DNA from: Kappaphycus alvarezii
Taxonomy: Eukaryota > Rhodophyta > Florideophyceae > Gigartinales > Solieriaceae
Direction: 5' to 3'
Assembly (NCBI GenBank): GCA_002205965.3
Contig: NADL03000038.1
Coordinates: 248,001 to 312,000, forward strand
DNA: 64,000 nt
Shown here: positions 22,266 to 31,820 of the stretch, piece after piece
Position numbering within the stretch: position 1 is the stretch's first letter
Layout: each line of letters opens with the position of its first letter
Made by a program: the position numbers and the translations under genes
Notes under the pieces: model-generated
Databases searched by the model: none
The model's input: the letters and a program-made list of their open reading frames with translations, nothing else
Told to the model about the DNA's origin: nothing

Positions 22266-22433
22266 CCATGTTTGAAAAATCCCACCCCCCGGCAACATCC
22301 TCAACGCGAGCAAGGCCGTTTGAAACGCTGTTTGGTGCTGCCATCGTATTTCCTCATAATCTAAGGAACTTCGGGCCTCTCGAAGAGCAACCTATGCACT
22401 GGCGCCACACCGAGCTCGACTCCGCTCGCTAGC

Positions 22434-23706
22434 ATGAAGCGCTGCAAAGTCCAATCTTGCCGCGCATCTGAGAAAACGCAATTCAGCACCGGTCCTGACG
22501 GACTGCACACGTTGTGCGGTCCGTGTCACAACAAATATCGCAACTGCCAGCTCCAGTTGTTCCAAAATATCTATACCAAGAGAGTCTCTGTGATTTCCAA
22601 GTCCTCGTCGTACGCAGTCAAGCACGTCGGTTTCCACCGGATGGGGGGTCGGGACGGCGGAGGAACCTGTTGAGGCCGATTGTGAAAACCGTGCGGGGAG
22701 CCAGGGACCTGCCCGCAGACAGGCACTTAGAACTATCCGTCGCCTGGAAAAACAAAGTGTCGGCATGGGGCAACCGAACGGATGATCATGAGCGGAAGCC
22801 TCCAAAATGCATAGTTGTGGGCTGCCCCAGGTCAGCCAAGAAGACCGGCCCAGACGGTGGACGTACCCTTTGCTTACCTTGTTTTGCTACATATGCCGAG
22901 CGAAGGATGGCTCTTTACCGAGGGCCGCGTGGATCAATTTCTGTGGTGAAAAGGCAGGTTGGCGCAAGGTCAGGGTCATCGACTTTCAGGAGGAAGCAGA
23001 CGGTGGTATCGATGGCCGTCGGCCGATAGTGAGTACGTGGACGAGCATAGAAGGTAAGCTCGGGAAGACTGTTCCCGCGGACATAAACTCGCGTCACGGT
23101 GAGGACACAAGGAAAAGGATGCGTGGTGATGATACTGCCGATATTGACAGCAGTGAACTAATCCGCTCCCGCAAGAAAGCTAAAGCCCACGTGTCAGTCT
23201 ACAAGGTAGGGAGAGCGCCAACTGTGCAAGCCGTCACGACGCCATTCGTGAACGAATCGCCTCCTGACACTAGGCAGTCACAACTGCGGGGACGATGCAC
23301 CGGTAATAGAAACCGGGCGCACTCCAGGAGGAATCATAATGAACTACTCAGCCCAGCTGGCCGGGAGATGGAAGAAACGTCACAGTGAAATACAAGGCCC
23401 CAACGAAATTGGTGCAAGTGCGAGGTACGCCTTTCCCTAAGTTGAGAAAAACGCTCGCTCAGATGTATGGCCTAAGCGAGCGAGACGTAGCCATTTCATA
23501 TCTAGATGAAGAATACCGGGAAACATGGATTGAGAACGAGGAAGATATCGCCGAGTATCACAACGCCGTACAGCTTGCAGGCAACCTATCGAAATTCAGG
23601 TTCACAACAAGCATGATATAACCGCCGTGCGCAATCGTCAGGGAAATTCAGGAATGATGCCGTCTGCCGGACGTCAGTGTGGCACCCCGGAGGATCCCGC
23701 CCAGTG
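22434..23706 (+). pseudogene. two GATA-like fingers + PB1 protein, copy 3
   Basis: Same domain order as the other copies: finger 1 (22443-22530), finger 2 (22807-22905), basic segment (23155-23200), PB1 (23385-23621). The frame slips at a six-G run near 22645, near 22952 (ggcagg against gggcagg), and near 23365 (three G against four). A short deletion near 23585 then truncates PB1 within its last strand. The middle, from IVSTWTSIEG to ELLSPAG, is continuous here though broken in copies 1 and 2. At each broken site another copy keeps the frame open. Confidence 0.7.
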
Positions 23707-24540
23707 CTGATGGGCATCAGCCGGAGGCAGTCTGACAAGGAAAGTCAGGCCAACGCTCGCCCAAATGAGACTCGGACTGATGCAACAATGAAAATCGTCT
23801 CTCAAGGCAACACTGTTCGTATTGTGTTGGGCGAGAAAGTTGGTGACGACTCCTCATGCTGTGCCGGATTCATCATTGGCAGACGAACAGTGAAACTTGC
23901 TGAGCATCGACCAGTTGAACTGGGCTGGCCACGAGTCACAACGTGTCAAGCTGCATTTCGGATGGAAATTACGAAGAATGCATGGAACTGCACACCGCAC
24001 CCGTTTGAAGTGGTCAGTCACTGCAGTCATAAGTACAGTGACCAAGGTACAAAGTGATCAAGCGGAAAGCGAATGAAAGAGTGAAATCAAGCACCTCTTT
24101 TCAAAAAAATGATGCCTTCTATCGCAGGAAGAAAGGTGATGTACCACAATTGCAGTTGTGCACTACAGAATATGATCATGAAAATTGAAAACGCAGAATC
24201 TGAAGGAGACACCATAGAAATTGCTCTCTCAGCGTCTGTGATCTGGATTATCATGGCAACTGGATGACATTGCGTGCCACACCGCAAATTCGCTTTCACA
24301 TGGGTGCATTCTGTCACTGTAACAACAAAGAAAAGCCTACTTTCATAGAAGAACAGGTTAAATGCACCCCAATGGACAGAAATCACTTGATATCCTCAAG
24401 CGTTTCCTTCTCCTATCATGTTGTCTGTTCTATTCGCACATCATAATGAATATGGGTTTCTTGAAAGCATGACCGTCCAAAAAAAGGAAACTAGATTGAT
24501 TGAATCACTTCTCGCCCGAAATTGTCATTACCCTATTTAC
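23707..24540 (+). pseudogene. 3' part of GATA/PB1 unit, copy 3
   Basis: A 126-codon frame at 23677-24057 covers MGISRRQSDKESQANARP through AEHRPVELGWPRVTTC, one continuous piece where copy 1 has a stop. Amino-acid differences from copies 1 and 2 are scattered. Later frames (24264-24446) align with FHMGAFCHC. Function unknown. Confidence 0.35.
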
Positions 24541-24779
24541 AATATCGTCTTCAATTATTTTTCCAACCGAAATATCATACATTAGGATGAAAAATAAGAA
24601 ACCCCATAGAGAATGGTCGTGCAAAACATGAAATAAACTGAACGAAATATGAAAACAAAGCAGTACAGTATTTTTGCGCACTGAATTATCAAATAGCAAC
24701 CGAAAAGAATTTTTTGTGACGGACCTCGTCGTCTTATCTTTTACTTTCTGTAACGCGGAGTCTGCGGTTCGCAATTTTT

Positions 24780-24821
24780 CGGTTATTTTGATGGCTAAAC
24801 CCCTTAGTCACAACGACCGCC
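24780..24821 (+). mobile_element. left stub of older chromovirus integrase
   Basis: The last 24 bases before the chromovirus LTR read NPLVTTTA. Joined across the target duplication to 31821 onward they continue as PLENVAISVLGELIKT, the expected start of a gypsy integrase core. Further left the match is lost, so only a stub of the older element remains here. Confidence 0.5.
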
Positions 24822-25327
24822 TGTTGTATTTCACCTCACAGACCTTACAGATTTACACGAATTCAGAGCATGTGCTGTACTGTAGATTCAAACCACTGGT
24901 ATCCTTACAACCAGGGCTACTAGGCACTTTGCTGACATTACACTTTACTTACAGTTCTGAACACAGCGTTTGACCCCATTGGTACACTTGAAATAGTTAC
25001 GGCCGAGTCGCACACTGGGATATTATATCCTTGCTTTACCAATCAAAAGTCCCCTTGCTATTCCATGCCACCTGGACCAATGTACTTCTTACATCTTTTC
25101 AGAGTATGTCACTCGTGCCGACTACAATTTGAAAGCGCTACTTACGATATCCAGGGCTGTTTTACGGGAAACCTTGAATTCGCTACTGTTAGACTGCATT
25201 TTCTTTAGTTTATAGCTATCTTCAGTTCTATATAAACCTGGTTTGGAGCGGCCGGCTTAATCCAGCCAGCCTCAACCAAAGTTTCAACCACAGTTCTACC
25301 ATCTGCTCGTGTGCGCTTAACACCCCA
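24822..25327 (+). repeat. 5' LTR of chromovirus 1
   Basis: Pairs with 31314-31815. Contains TATATAAA at 25229-25236, about 90 bases before its end, placing the probable transcription start and R region near the 3' end of the LTR. Confidence 0.9.
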
Positions 25328-25330
25328 TCG

Positions 25331-25345
25331 TGGTAGCATCGCAAG
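25331..25345 (+). promoter_or_regulatory. primer binding site, chromovirus 1
   Basis: TGGTAGCATCGCAAG begins three bases after the LTR. TGG is the complement of a tRNA CCA end. The second chromovirus uses nearly the same site (39542-39554). Confidence 0.6.
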
Positions 25346-25475
25346 TAAGTTGTGCCTTATTGTGCGTTTTTCCAATCCGCCAGTTGGGATAAAATCTCTA
25401 CTAGATTTATCTCAGCTGCCCGATTGCAGAGACTAACATTGTGTTTTTCACTCTGACCCTTACGCGGTAACCCAC

Positions 25476-26193
25476 ATGTCGTACAACAGGAAGTCAAAGG
25501 CCGCCCTCCGTCGCCGTCAGAGTACGACTCAGAAGACCTCGCCGACTTTCGTTCCCCGCCCACTCGCCATTCTACCGATTGGCGAGGAAGAAGGTCCCAA
25601 GACCCCGCTCGTCCGTCGACTCCGAGAACCCCATCGCCTTACTCAGCCCCGAGGAGCCCAAGACACCGACGCCGACTTGCCAAGATCTTGTCTTACCCCG
25701 AGCACTTCAGTGGCACCCCTTTGTTACGGTCGAAGAGCCTCGCACCCCTTTTCGATCGTTTGCCCTACCCCATCGACCGGCCTTCGATCCTTACCCCCGG
25801 TCCCGAGGAAGCCGTCGCGTCCGACCGTCTCGAACCCGTCAAGGCCACCGACAAGTTCAAGGGCTCCTCCGAGAAGGCTTCAAGTACTGCCGGACGCCGC
25901 CTCTTGTCGATCCAAAGGGTGGTAAACCATCGAATCCGCAAGGCTAGGCCCTCGAAAAGGCCGCGGATGAACAAGAACCGAAGTCCTCTCCGTTCCATTG
26001 TCGTCATTGTCAAGTGACCTGCTCCGGTCGCGTTCAGTACTTCGAGCACCTCCGTTCCCGTCGTCACATCCGCCGTACAAGCAAGAAGGAGTACAAGTGC
26101 AAGGACTGCAATATTGAGTTGTTCAGTGAACAAGACCTTGTCCGCCATCAGAACGGGGCTCAGCATCGACTCACAGTCAGAGGTCACAATTAG
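25476..26193 (+). pseudogene. extra ORF with two C2H2 fingers inside chromovirus 1
   Basis: Between the PBS and Gag lies a GC-rich coding-like region unlike the AT-rich pol. From about 25490 a Pro/Ser/Arg-rich frame runs (SPYSAPRSPRHRRRLAK). Near 25870 it slips one base into the frame that ends with two zinc fingers at 25996-26160: C-x2-C-x12-H-x5-H (CRHCQVTC..YFEHLRSRRH) and CKDCNIEL..VRHQNGAQH with the same spacing. A stop at 25945 precedes the fingers. Spacing C2-12-H5 is that of U1/JAZ-like RNA- or DNA-binding fingers. It ends at TAG 26191-26193. Whether it is a captured host gene or an accessory protein of the element is unknown. Such an ORF is not part of the core chromovirus gene set. 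Confidence 0.65.
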
Positions 26194-26343
26194 TATCTTT
26201 TTTTCCATTAAAATTGCTTGTTTTTGAGTAAGAAAAAGGAAAAAAAGCAATAAGTTCATTTCTCAATCGACTTTGTGTGTGTTGTGTTCACCCTTCCGCT
26301 GTGATTGCAAGCTTTCCTCTGCTGCCCCCAGATCCTTGTAGTA

Positions 26344-26363
26344 GGACTTACAATTGTAAGTCC
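26344..26363. repeat. 20-bp perfect palindrome
   Basis: GGACTTACAATTGTAAGTCC is self-complementary over its whole length. It lies in the noncoding leader between the zinc-finger ORF and Gag and could form a hairpin in element RNA. Confidence 0.9.
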
Positions 26364-26486
26364 GTATCGCCATCAGGACCTAGACAGGACAACCACCGCA
26401 AAGCAAGAATCGGAAGAAGGGCTACTATAACGCACCCGACGTGACTGACGTCAACCCTTACGTCAGAAAGGAACTTTTTGTAAGTG

Positions 26487-26557
26487 CTCCTGGCGGATTT
26501 GAACCCGCGACCACTTCATCAGGAGCTGCTTACACTTAACCACTAGGTCACCAAGAC
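26487..26557 (-). tRNA. tRNA-like relic in chromovirus leader
   Basis: On the minus strand this has an A-box-like TGACCTAGTGGTTAAG and a textbook B box, GGTTCAAATCC, spaced as in a tRNA. Ends GTCTTGG and CCAGGAG pair at six of seven positions. The T arm has lost pairing and the anticodon stem does not close, so a functional tRNA is unlikely. It could be a tRNA pseudogene or SINE head. An alternative fold pairs GCTCCTG with CAGGAGC perfectly around the T arm, flanked by GTAAG/CTTAC. Confidence 0.4.
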
Positions 26558-26738
26558 CGGAATTTGAAGGTGCAAGGAGAACCAATCAGGTTATAAATCA
26601 CAATTTTTTCAAAAATCATTGCTGGCATTTTGAAAAACCAGCTTGCTGGAGGCTTCGCATCGTGGGTAGTTTGCCCAGGAACCATCTAGGAGACTCTCTG
26701 TTACTCCAGGTGTTACAGAAATCGTGTACACGTATCAC

Positions 26739-26752
26739 CACGTGTACACGTG
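26739..26752. promoter_or_regulatory. paired CACGTG palindrome
   Basis: CACGTGTACACGTG is a perfect 14-base palindrome made of two E-box/G-box cores. It is about 70 bases upstream of the Gag start and might bind bHLH or bZIP proteins, or simply form a hairpin. Confidence 0.4.
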
Positions 26753-26818
26753 TAAGGTCGGAAACTTCTCTCAGATACCAGGCCAAATACTGTTACTGGC
26801 TTTGTGAACCTAATCGCT

Positions 26819-27752
26819 ATGGATCAGCCGCAAGTCACCCTAGAGTCCCTTACGCAAATGGTGCTTCAGTTGCAGCAGAATCTCGAGCATGCCAATAACC
26901 AGATTGCGGCACACAGATCAGAGCTTTCTATTGCAGCGCAAAAGGTATCCTCCTTAGAATCTGAACTCGTAAACGCCCGAAAACCAGGCCAGTTCGTCAA
27001 GTAATGCCCTATGGACAGTCAGGCTGGCCCAAAGAAAAACAAGCCAACTACATTCACTGGGAAAGGATCAATTGCAGCTGGTGTGTTCAGATGGACAACT
27101 ACCTCGGGGAAATGATGGCAATGGACCCCTACACATAGCACTCAGCTACTTGGCTGGCAATGCCCATGAATGGTGGATGGTCCACTCCAAGACAGAAGAA
27201 GGGAAAGGAATAAATTCCTGGCAGACCCTGAAGGTGCTTTGATCCAGCGTTTTGAAACGCTGAACAAAGAGAAGATCGCTCGAGACAAACTCGCCCGCTG
27301 GAAACAAGTCAAAGATGTTCCTACCTTCAACGAGACTTCAACAAAATTATACTCGACATCCCCGATATTGGAGTTAAAGACCAGATAGATCGTTACTCTC
27401 GCGGTTTAAAGCCCTATATCTGGAAGGCGTTGTGCACCAAAGAATACGTCAACCTCTCCGACTAATGAGGATGCTGAGCGAGTAGAGTCGGCCTATCGGC
27501 GTTCTGGACCCGGTAACCTACCAAAGTCTTCTGGAGGAAGAATGGAAATGGAAGCTCTTTTGCTGGAACCAGCAGTCCAGTACCAATGGAAATTGGGAAC
27601 GTAGAAGTGATACCGGGGCTAAAAGAAACACTCCCAATTTACAGAAGCTTGACAAAGAAGAACGTGAAAGATGTATGCGCGAAGGTCTCTGTCTCAGGTG
27701 CAGACAGAAAGGACACATGGCCAAGAACTGCCCAAAAGCCCGGAGGAACTGA
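26819..27752 (+). pseudogene. chromovirus 1 Gag
   Basis: The likely start is MDQPQVTLES (26819), followed by a coiled-coil-like stretch of Gln and Glu. The capsid core follows across frames: KKNKPTTFTGKG, then LSYLAGNAHEWW (read across a shift near 27150), LIQRFETLNKEKIARDKLARW, and YSRGLKPYIW near 27395-27420. These are the Retrotrans_gag landmarks. A single CCHC knuckle, CLRCRQKGHMAKNC, sits at 27690-27731. At least five frame changes. Gag forms the virus-like particle and packages RNA. Confidence 0.8.
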
Positions 27753-28229
27753 TTGAAGGTCCCCAGTCAGTTCCAGTCATTGAAGAACCATACACCTTGT
27801 GTTAGACAAAGAAACTCGAGTTTATCATTGAATCAAACAAAAAGGTCCATCGTGTCCACCATCAGATCGAATGCAACGTTCATTGAAACATTCTCCCCTG
27901 CATTCGAGAGAAATCACAAGGGCCTTCTCATTGTCAAGGGTACAATTGCTGGTGGACCAGCAAAAATCCTCATAGACCCTGGTGGTGAGATCAACTTCTT
28001 GAGTGAATCGTTTTGCAAGAAACATCAAATAAAGACCCGAGATTCCAGAGAGCTTGCTGAAATGGCCAACGGTGCGGACCAGATACTTCAAGAATTGGTA
28101 AATGCTGTCATTGTACATATAACTGCCTATACTGAACCTCTGTACTTTGCAGTAAGCCCATTGAAGCGTTATGATGCAATTCTTGGGAAAGAATGGTGCG
28201 CCTCGCATGGGGCAAAAATCAATTGTTAA
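27753..28229 (+). CDS. chromovirus 1 aspartic protease region
   Basis: An open 158-codon frame following the Gag knuckle. AKILIDPGGEINFLSESFC is the active-site loop of a retropepsin. The usual D-S/T-G is D-P-G here, with the Asp kept. FAVSPLKRYDAILGKEW ends the domain ('..YD.ILG..W'), as in gypsy proteases. It would cleave the polyprotein. The frame stops at 28229 before RT, so it is either frameshifted from RT or expressed as a separate product. Confidence 0.75.
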   Translation: MKVPSQFQSLKNHTPCVRQRNSSLSLNQTKRSIVSTIRSNATFIETFSPAFERNHKGLLIVKGTIAGGPAKILIDPGGEINFLSESFCKKHQIKTRDSRELAEMANGADQILQELVNAVIVHITAYTEPLYFAVSPLKRYDAILGKEWCASHGAKINC

Positions 28230-28377
28230 TAATGAGGTGAAAATCGAACATAAGGGAAATTCATTCATATTTATTGCTGATGATGCCGTAGTGAGTCCTT
28301 TTGTATCTTTCAATACCATAGTTAGTGATTTCGATGAGAAAAAGAGTTATTTGCAGTTTTACTTAGACCTTACATTC

Positions 28378-29333
28378 TAGTGAACCAAGAGCACCAGTAT
28401 ACCCTCGAGACATACAGAAGGTTTTGGAAACATTTGCTGATGTGTTTCCAAGAAACTCCCAAGAGGTTTGCCACCGAGAAGGAAACAAGACTTTGAAATA
28501 GAATTAAAGGAAGGAGCAGAACCACAGAAGAAAGGTCTCTATAGACTTTCTGACAAAGAGATGTCAGAACTCCGAAAACAGTTGGACGAACTACTAGAAG
28601 CTGAGTTTATAAGACCTAGTAAAGCCCCTGGGAGCTCCTATACCTATTCGTGAGCAAGAAGGATGATAGTCTACGGATGTGTGTCGATTACAGAGCCTTA
28701 AACCGGCTTACTGTAAAAAACAGCTATCCCTTACCACGAATTGACGACATTTTCGACCAGCTTAAAGGAGCAAAGTTCTTCAGCAAAATTGATCTTAGAT
28801 CTGGGTATCACCAGATTAGACTACACGAAGATTCGATTCCATTTACCGCCTTCAGAACACGATACGGGCACTTTGAATTTCTTGTTCTGCCGTTTGGACT
28901 CACTAATGCGCCAGCAACTTTCATGAACCTAATGAATGACATTTTCAAGGATCAGCTCGACTTATTTGTGATCGTCTATCTGGATGATATCCTCATCTAC
29001 AGTAAGACATGGAAGGATCACTTGGATCATATTCGAACTGTACTCGAAATCCTCAGAAAAGAAAAATTGTTTGGCAAATTATCTAAATGTGTCTTCGGAG
29101 TTACAGAAGTCGAGTACCTAGGACACATCATTTCTCAAAGTGGTATTTCTGTTGATCCAAACAAGATAAGTGCAGTCATGGAATGGCCGATACCAAAGAA
29201 TAAGCAACAAGTACAGTCTTTTCTTGGTTTTGTCAATTATTACCGGAGATTCATAAAAGGCTGTTCAATTCTTGCAAAACCTCACAGAATTGACGAAAAA
29301 CGTGAATTTCCAATGGAGCCACACTCAAGATGA
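28378..29333 (+). pseudogene. chromovirus 1 reverse transcriptase
   Basis: Reads KGLYRLSDKEMSELRKQLDE, then (one frame shift near 28640) [47 protein letters not shown] and the catalytic box [10 protein letters not shown]. It then continues [13 protein letters not shown] and [12 protein letters not shown]. All seven RT blocks are present with both catalytic Asp residues. It converts element RNA into DNA in the particle. Apart from the shift near 28640 and another near 29290 the frame is open. Confidence 0.9.
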
Positions 29334-29880
29334 TGCCTTCAAAGTACTCAAGCAAACACTTTGTAGCGCACCGGTTCTCAGAAATTTCGACGCCACACTG
29401 CCTATCTACGTAACCACAGATGCATCACAGTATGCAATTGGTGCAGTGCTGGAACAGGAAGAATTAGGTTCTAAAAGGCCGGTCGCGTTTGCATCCAGGA
29501 CTCTTAATGATGCGGAACAAAACTATGCGGCCCATGAAAGGGAACTTTTGGCCATTGTAGATTCCCTCAAGTGGTGGAGATCATACCTTTATGGTAATTC
29601 ATTCACCATTCACTCGGACCACTATCCCCTAAGATACCTAGAAACCCAAGAAAACTTGTCCCCGAGACAAGTGAGATGGCTGGAAAGATTAGTTAATTTC
29701 GACTTCAAGATAATACCCATCTCAGGAAAATCAAATGTAGTGGCGGACGCACTATCGAGGCAACCACAAGATGTGCCGTCACCTTATCACGAAACAATTC
29801 ATTACTTCAAGAAGTTATTACCAAGACATCCTCAGAATCCAATAACATTTCGACCATATCATTCACAAACACTGAGTTAG
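29272..29880 (+). CDS. chromovirus 1 RNase H
   Basis: An open frame of 202 codons overlapping the end of [18 protein letters not shown] carries the first catalytic Asp, [15 protein letters not shown] the Glu, [11 protein letters not shown] the next Asp and [10 protein letters not shown] the last. It degrades the RNA strand of the RNA/DNA hybrid. It ends at a stop just before the integrase linker. Confidence 0.9.
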   Translation: MQNLTELTKNVNFQWSHTQDDAFKVLKQTLCSAPVLRNFDATLPIYVTTDASQYAIGAVLEQEELGSKRPVAFASRTLNDAEQNYAAHERELLAIVDSLKWWRSYLYGNSFTIHSDHYPLRYLETQENLSPRQVRWLERLVNFDFKIIPISGKSNVVADALSRQPQDVPSPYHETIHYFKKLLPRHPQNPITFRPYHSQTLS

Positions 29881-30707
29881 TGGGGTTGGTAGAAGATTAT
29901 GGTAGGGATGAGAACCTCAGAACCCATTACCAAGATCCTAAGCTCCCTTTGAGCGTCGAGGGATGCTTCTACTTAAAAACAAGAAGATCTGTGTACCAGA
30001 AGGAAATTTCAGAGTCAAGCTCCTGCATGACTATCATTGCACTCCCAACACGGGACACCTAGGAATAAGCAAAACTATCAACAGAATATCACCAAAGTTT
30101 TATTGGAAAAATTTAAGATCGGATGTAATCCGATATACGTTCCTGCCAATGCCAGAGAACCAAAGCAACCAATCAGAAACCCGCAGGTCTTTTACAACCA
30201 CTAGAACCACCGAAAACCAAATGGACCCACATAACCATGGATTTCATCACACCTCTCCCAAAGTCGAGAAATGGAAACAACGGCGTGTTAACAGTCGTTG
30301 ACAGACTTTCTAAGATGATCAGAATAATACCAACGAAACCAAACACAGATGCTCCTGAAACAGCACTGCTGTTCAAGAATCACGTATACCGAAATCATGG
30401 ATTACCAGAGAATATCATATGTGACCGAGATCCCATCTTCATGAGCAAGTTTTGGACAAAACTTTTTGCTCTACTAGGAACAAAGATATCCCCCTCCTCT
30501 GCATACCACCCACAAACTGATGGACAATCGGAGATAATGAACAGGAAAATAGAGGAAATGATCCGTGCTTTCGTTAGCTTCGACAAATCAGATTGGGATA
30601 ATTTCCTGGTAGACTTTGAAGTTGCTTACAACTCCTCTGTGAATGTCACCACAACTTTCTCACCATTTTTCCTCAATTACGGAATTCAACCACGAACAGT
30701 ACCTTAG
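29880..30707 (+). pseudogene. chromovirus 1 integrase
   Basis: The zinc-binding N-terminus keeps HDYHCTPNTGHLGISKT and FYWKNLRSDVIRY. The Cys pair is degraded because of a shift near 30140. The core frame 30237-30707 has MDFITPLPKS (first Asp), NIICDRDPIFMS (second Asp) and YHPQTDGQSEIMNRKIEE (Glu). FEVAYNSSVNVTTTFSPFFL is the helix after the core. Integrase joins the cDNA ends to chromosomal DNA. Confidence 0.88.
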
Positions 30708-30754
30708 ATGTTTTAGCGTCAGACAATCCAGCGGCAGCAGGTTTTCTAAAACAT

Positions 30755-31304
30755 ATGCAAGAAGCATTAAGGAAAGCCCAGAATCAGATCCGAAAATCCA
30801 ATGAGTCCACCGCAAAATATGTAAACAAGAAAAGAAGGCCGTCTACGTTCAAGATTGGTGATAAGGTTTGGCTATCAACAAAGAACTTATCACTTGAAGA
30901 TGCGGCTGGATCACGCAAACTGAACCCAAAGTATTGTGGTCCCTTTGAAATAACAGAGGATTAACGGTGTAACTTACCGTCTGCAGTTATCTCAACCGAT
31001 GATCGACAGAGGAATACATAATGCGTTCCACGCTAGCCTCTTGAAACCGTTCTTTGAAGATGAATTCAACCGACAAATTCCACCACCGCCACCACTCCAA
31101 TTTCAAGATGGACATGAGGAATACGAAGTTGAGTCTATACTCGCTCATAAAAAGAACGTGGAAAAAATAAATTCCTTGTCAAATGGAAAGGGTACGGAGA
31201 TCATGAGAACTCGTGGCTTCCCGAATCATACCTCAAGAATTCACAAGAACTTTTGAATAAGTACAAGCAGAACCTCAAGAATCGGGGCGATTCTTCTCTG
31301 TAAG
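30755..31304 (+). pseudogene. chromovirus 1 integrase C-terminus with chromodomain
   Basis: FKIGDKVWLSTKNLS and KLNPKYCGPFEI are the GPF/Y module. After a shift, FHASLLKPFF leads to EEYEVESILAHKK. One base later KNKFLVKWKGYGDHENSWLP completes a chromodomain (aromatic-cage Tyr, Trp and Trp present). Chromodomains bind methylated histone tails and guide integration. The reading ends at a TAA close to the polypurine tract. Confidence 0.8.
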
Positions 31305-31313
31305 GGGGAGTGA
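31301..31313 (+). promoter_or_regulatory. polypurine tract, chromovirus 1
   Basis: taagggggag plus tga immediately precede the 3' LTR. This would be the primer for plus-strand DNA synthesis. Confidence 0.75.
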
Positions 31314-31815
31314 TGTTGTATTTCACTCACAGACCTTACAGACACGAATTGCATATACTGTACTGTAGATTCAAACCACTGGTAACCTTGCAGCCAGGGC
31401 TACTAGGCACTTTGCTGTCATTACACTTTCCTTACAGTTCTGAACACAGCGTTTGACCCCATTGGTACACTTGGAATAGTTACGGCGAGTTGCACACTGG
31501 GATATTTATCCTTGCTTTCCATCAAAAGCCGCCTTGCTATCCCATGCCACCTGGACCAATGTACTTCTTACATCTTGTCAGAGTATGTCACTCTTGCCGA
31601 CTACAATTCTGAAAGCGCTACTTACGATACCGTCAGGGCTGTTTTACGGGAAACCTTTGAATTCGCTACTGTTAGACTGCATTTTCTTTAGTTTGTAGCT
31701 ATCTTCAGTTCTATATAAACCCTGGTTTGGAGGGCCGGCTTTACCCAGCCAGCCTCAACCAAAGTTTCAACCACAGTTCTACCTTGATCTGCTCGTGCGC
31801 TCTTAACACACCACA
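31314..31815 (+). repeat. 3' LTR of chromovirus 1
   Basis: Pairs with 24822-25327; TATATAAA at 31712-31719. Followed by the target duplication ccgcc (31816-31820). Confidence 0.9.
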
Positions 31816-31820
31816 CCGCC

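Larger units (their letters stand above)
21583..24660 (+). repeat. GATA/PB1 unit, copy 3 (inverted)
   Basis: Inverted relative to copies 1 and 2. From about 21583 to 23740 it is nearly identical to copy 2. From about 23740 to 24660 it carries many substitutions (for example EKVGDDSSCCAG against EKVGDNSSSCAG) and is clearly older. The change is abrupt and falls inside the unit. Confidence 0.85.
24822..31815 (+). mobile_element. chromovirus 1 (Ty3/gypsy), complete with LTRs
   Basis: A full-length element of about 7.0 kb. Its two LTRs of about 505 bases both begin TGTTGTATTTC and end in CA. The identical 5-bp flanks ccgcc at 24817-24821 and 31816-31820 are its target-site duplication. Internal order is PBS, an extra zinc-finger ORF, Gag, protease, RT, RNase H, integrase, chromodomain, polypurine tract. 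RT before integrase marks gypsy, and the chromodomain marks the chromovirus branch, which targets histone-modified chromatin. The LTRs differ by many substitutions and small indels and the ORFs are frameshifted, so it is not a recent insertion unless assembly errors are heavy. Confidence 0.9.

Noticed and set aside
21583..24660. Units 2 and 3 as a composite transposon moving the central RT
   Set aside because: No transposase, terminal signature or target duplication was found at the outer ends; inverted duplication is the simpler reading.
26487..26557. Functional tRNA gene
   Set aside because: The anticodon stem does not close and the T stem has lost pairs, so only a relic is claimed.
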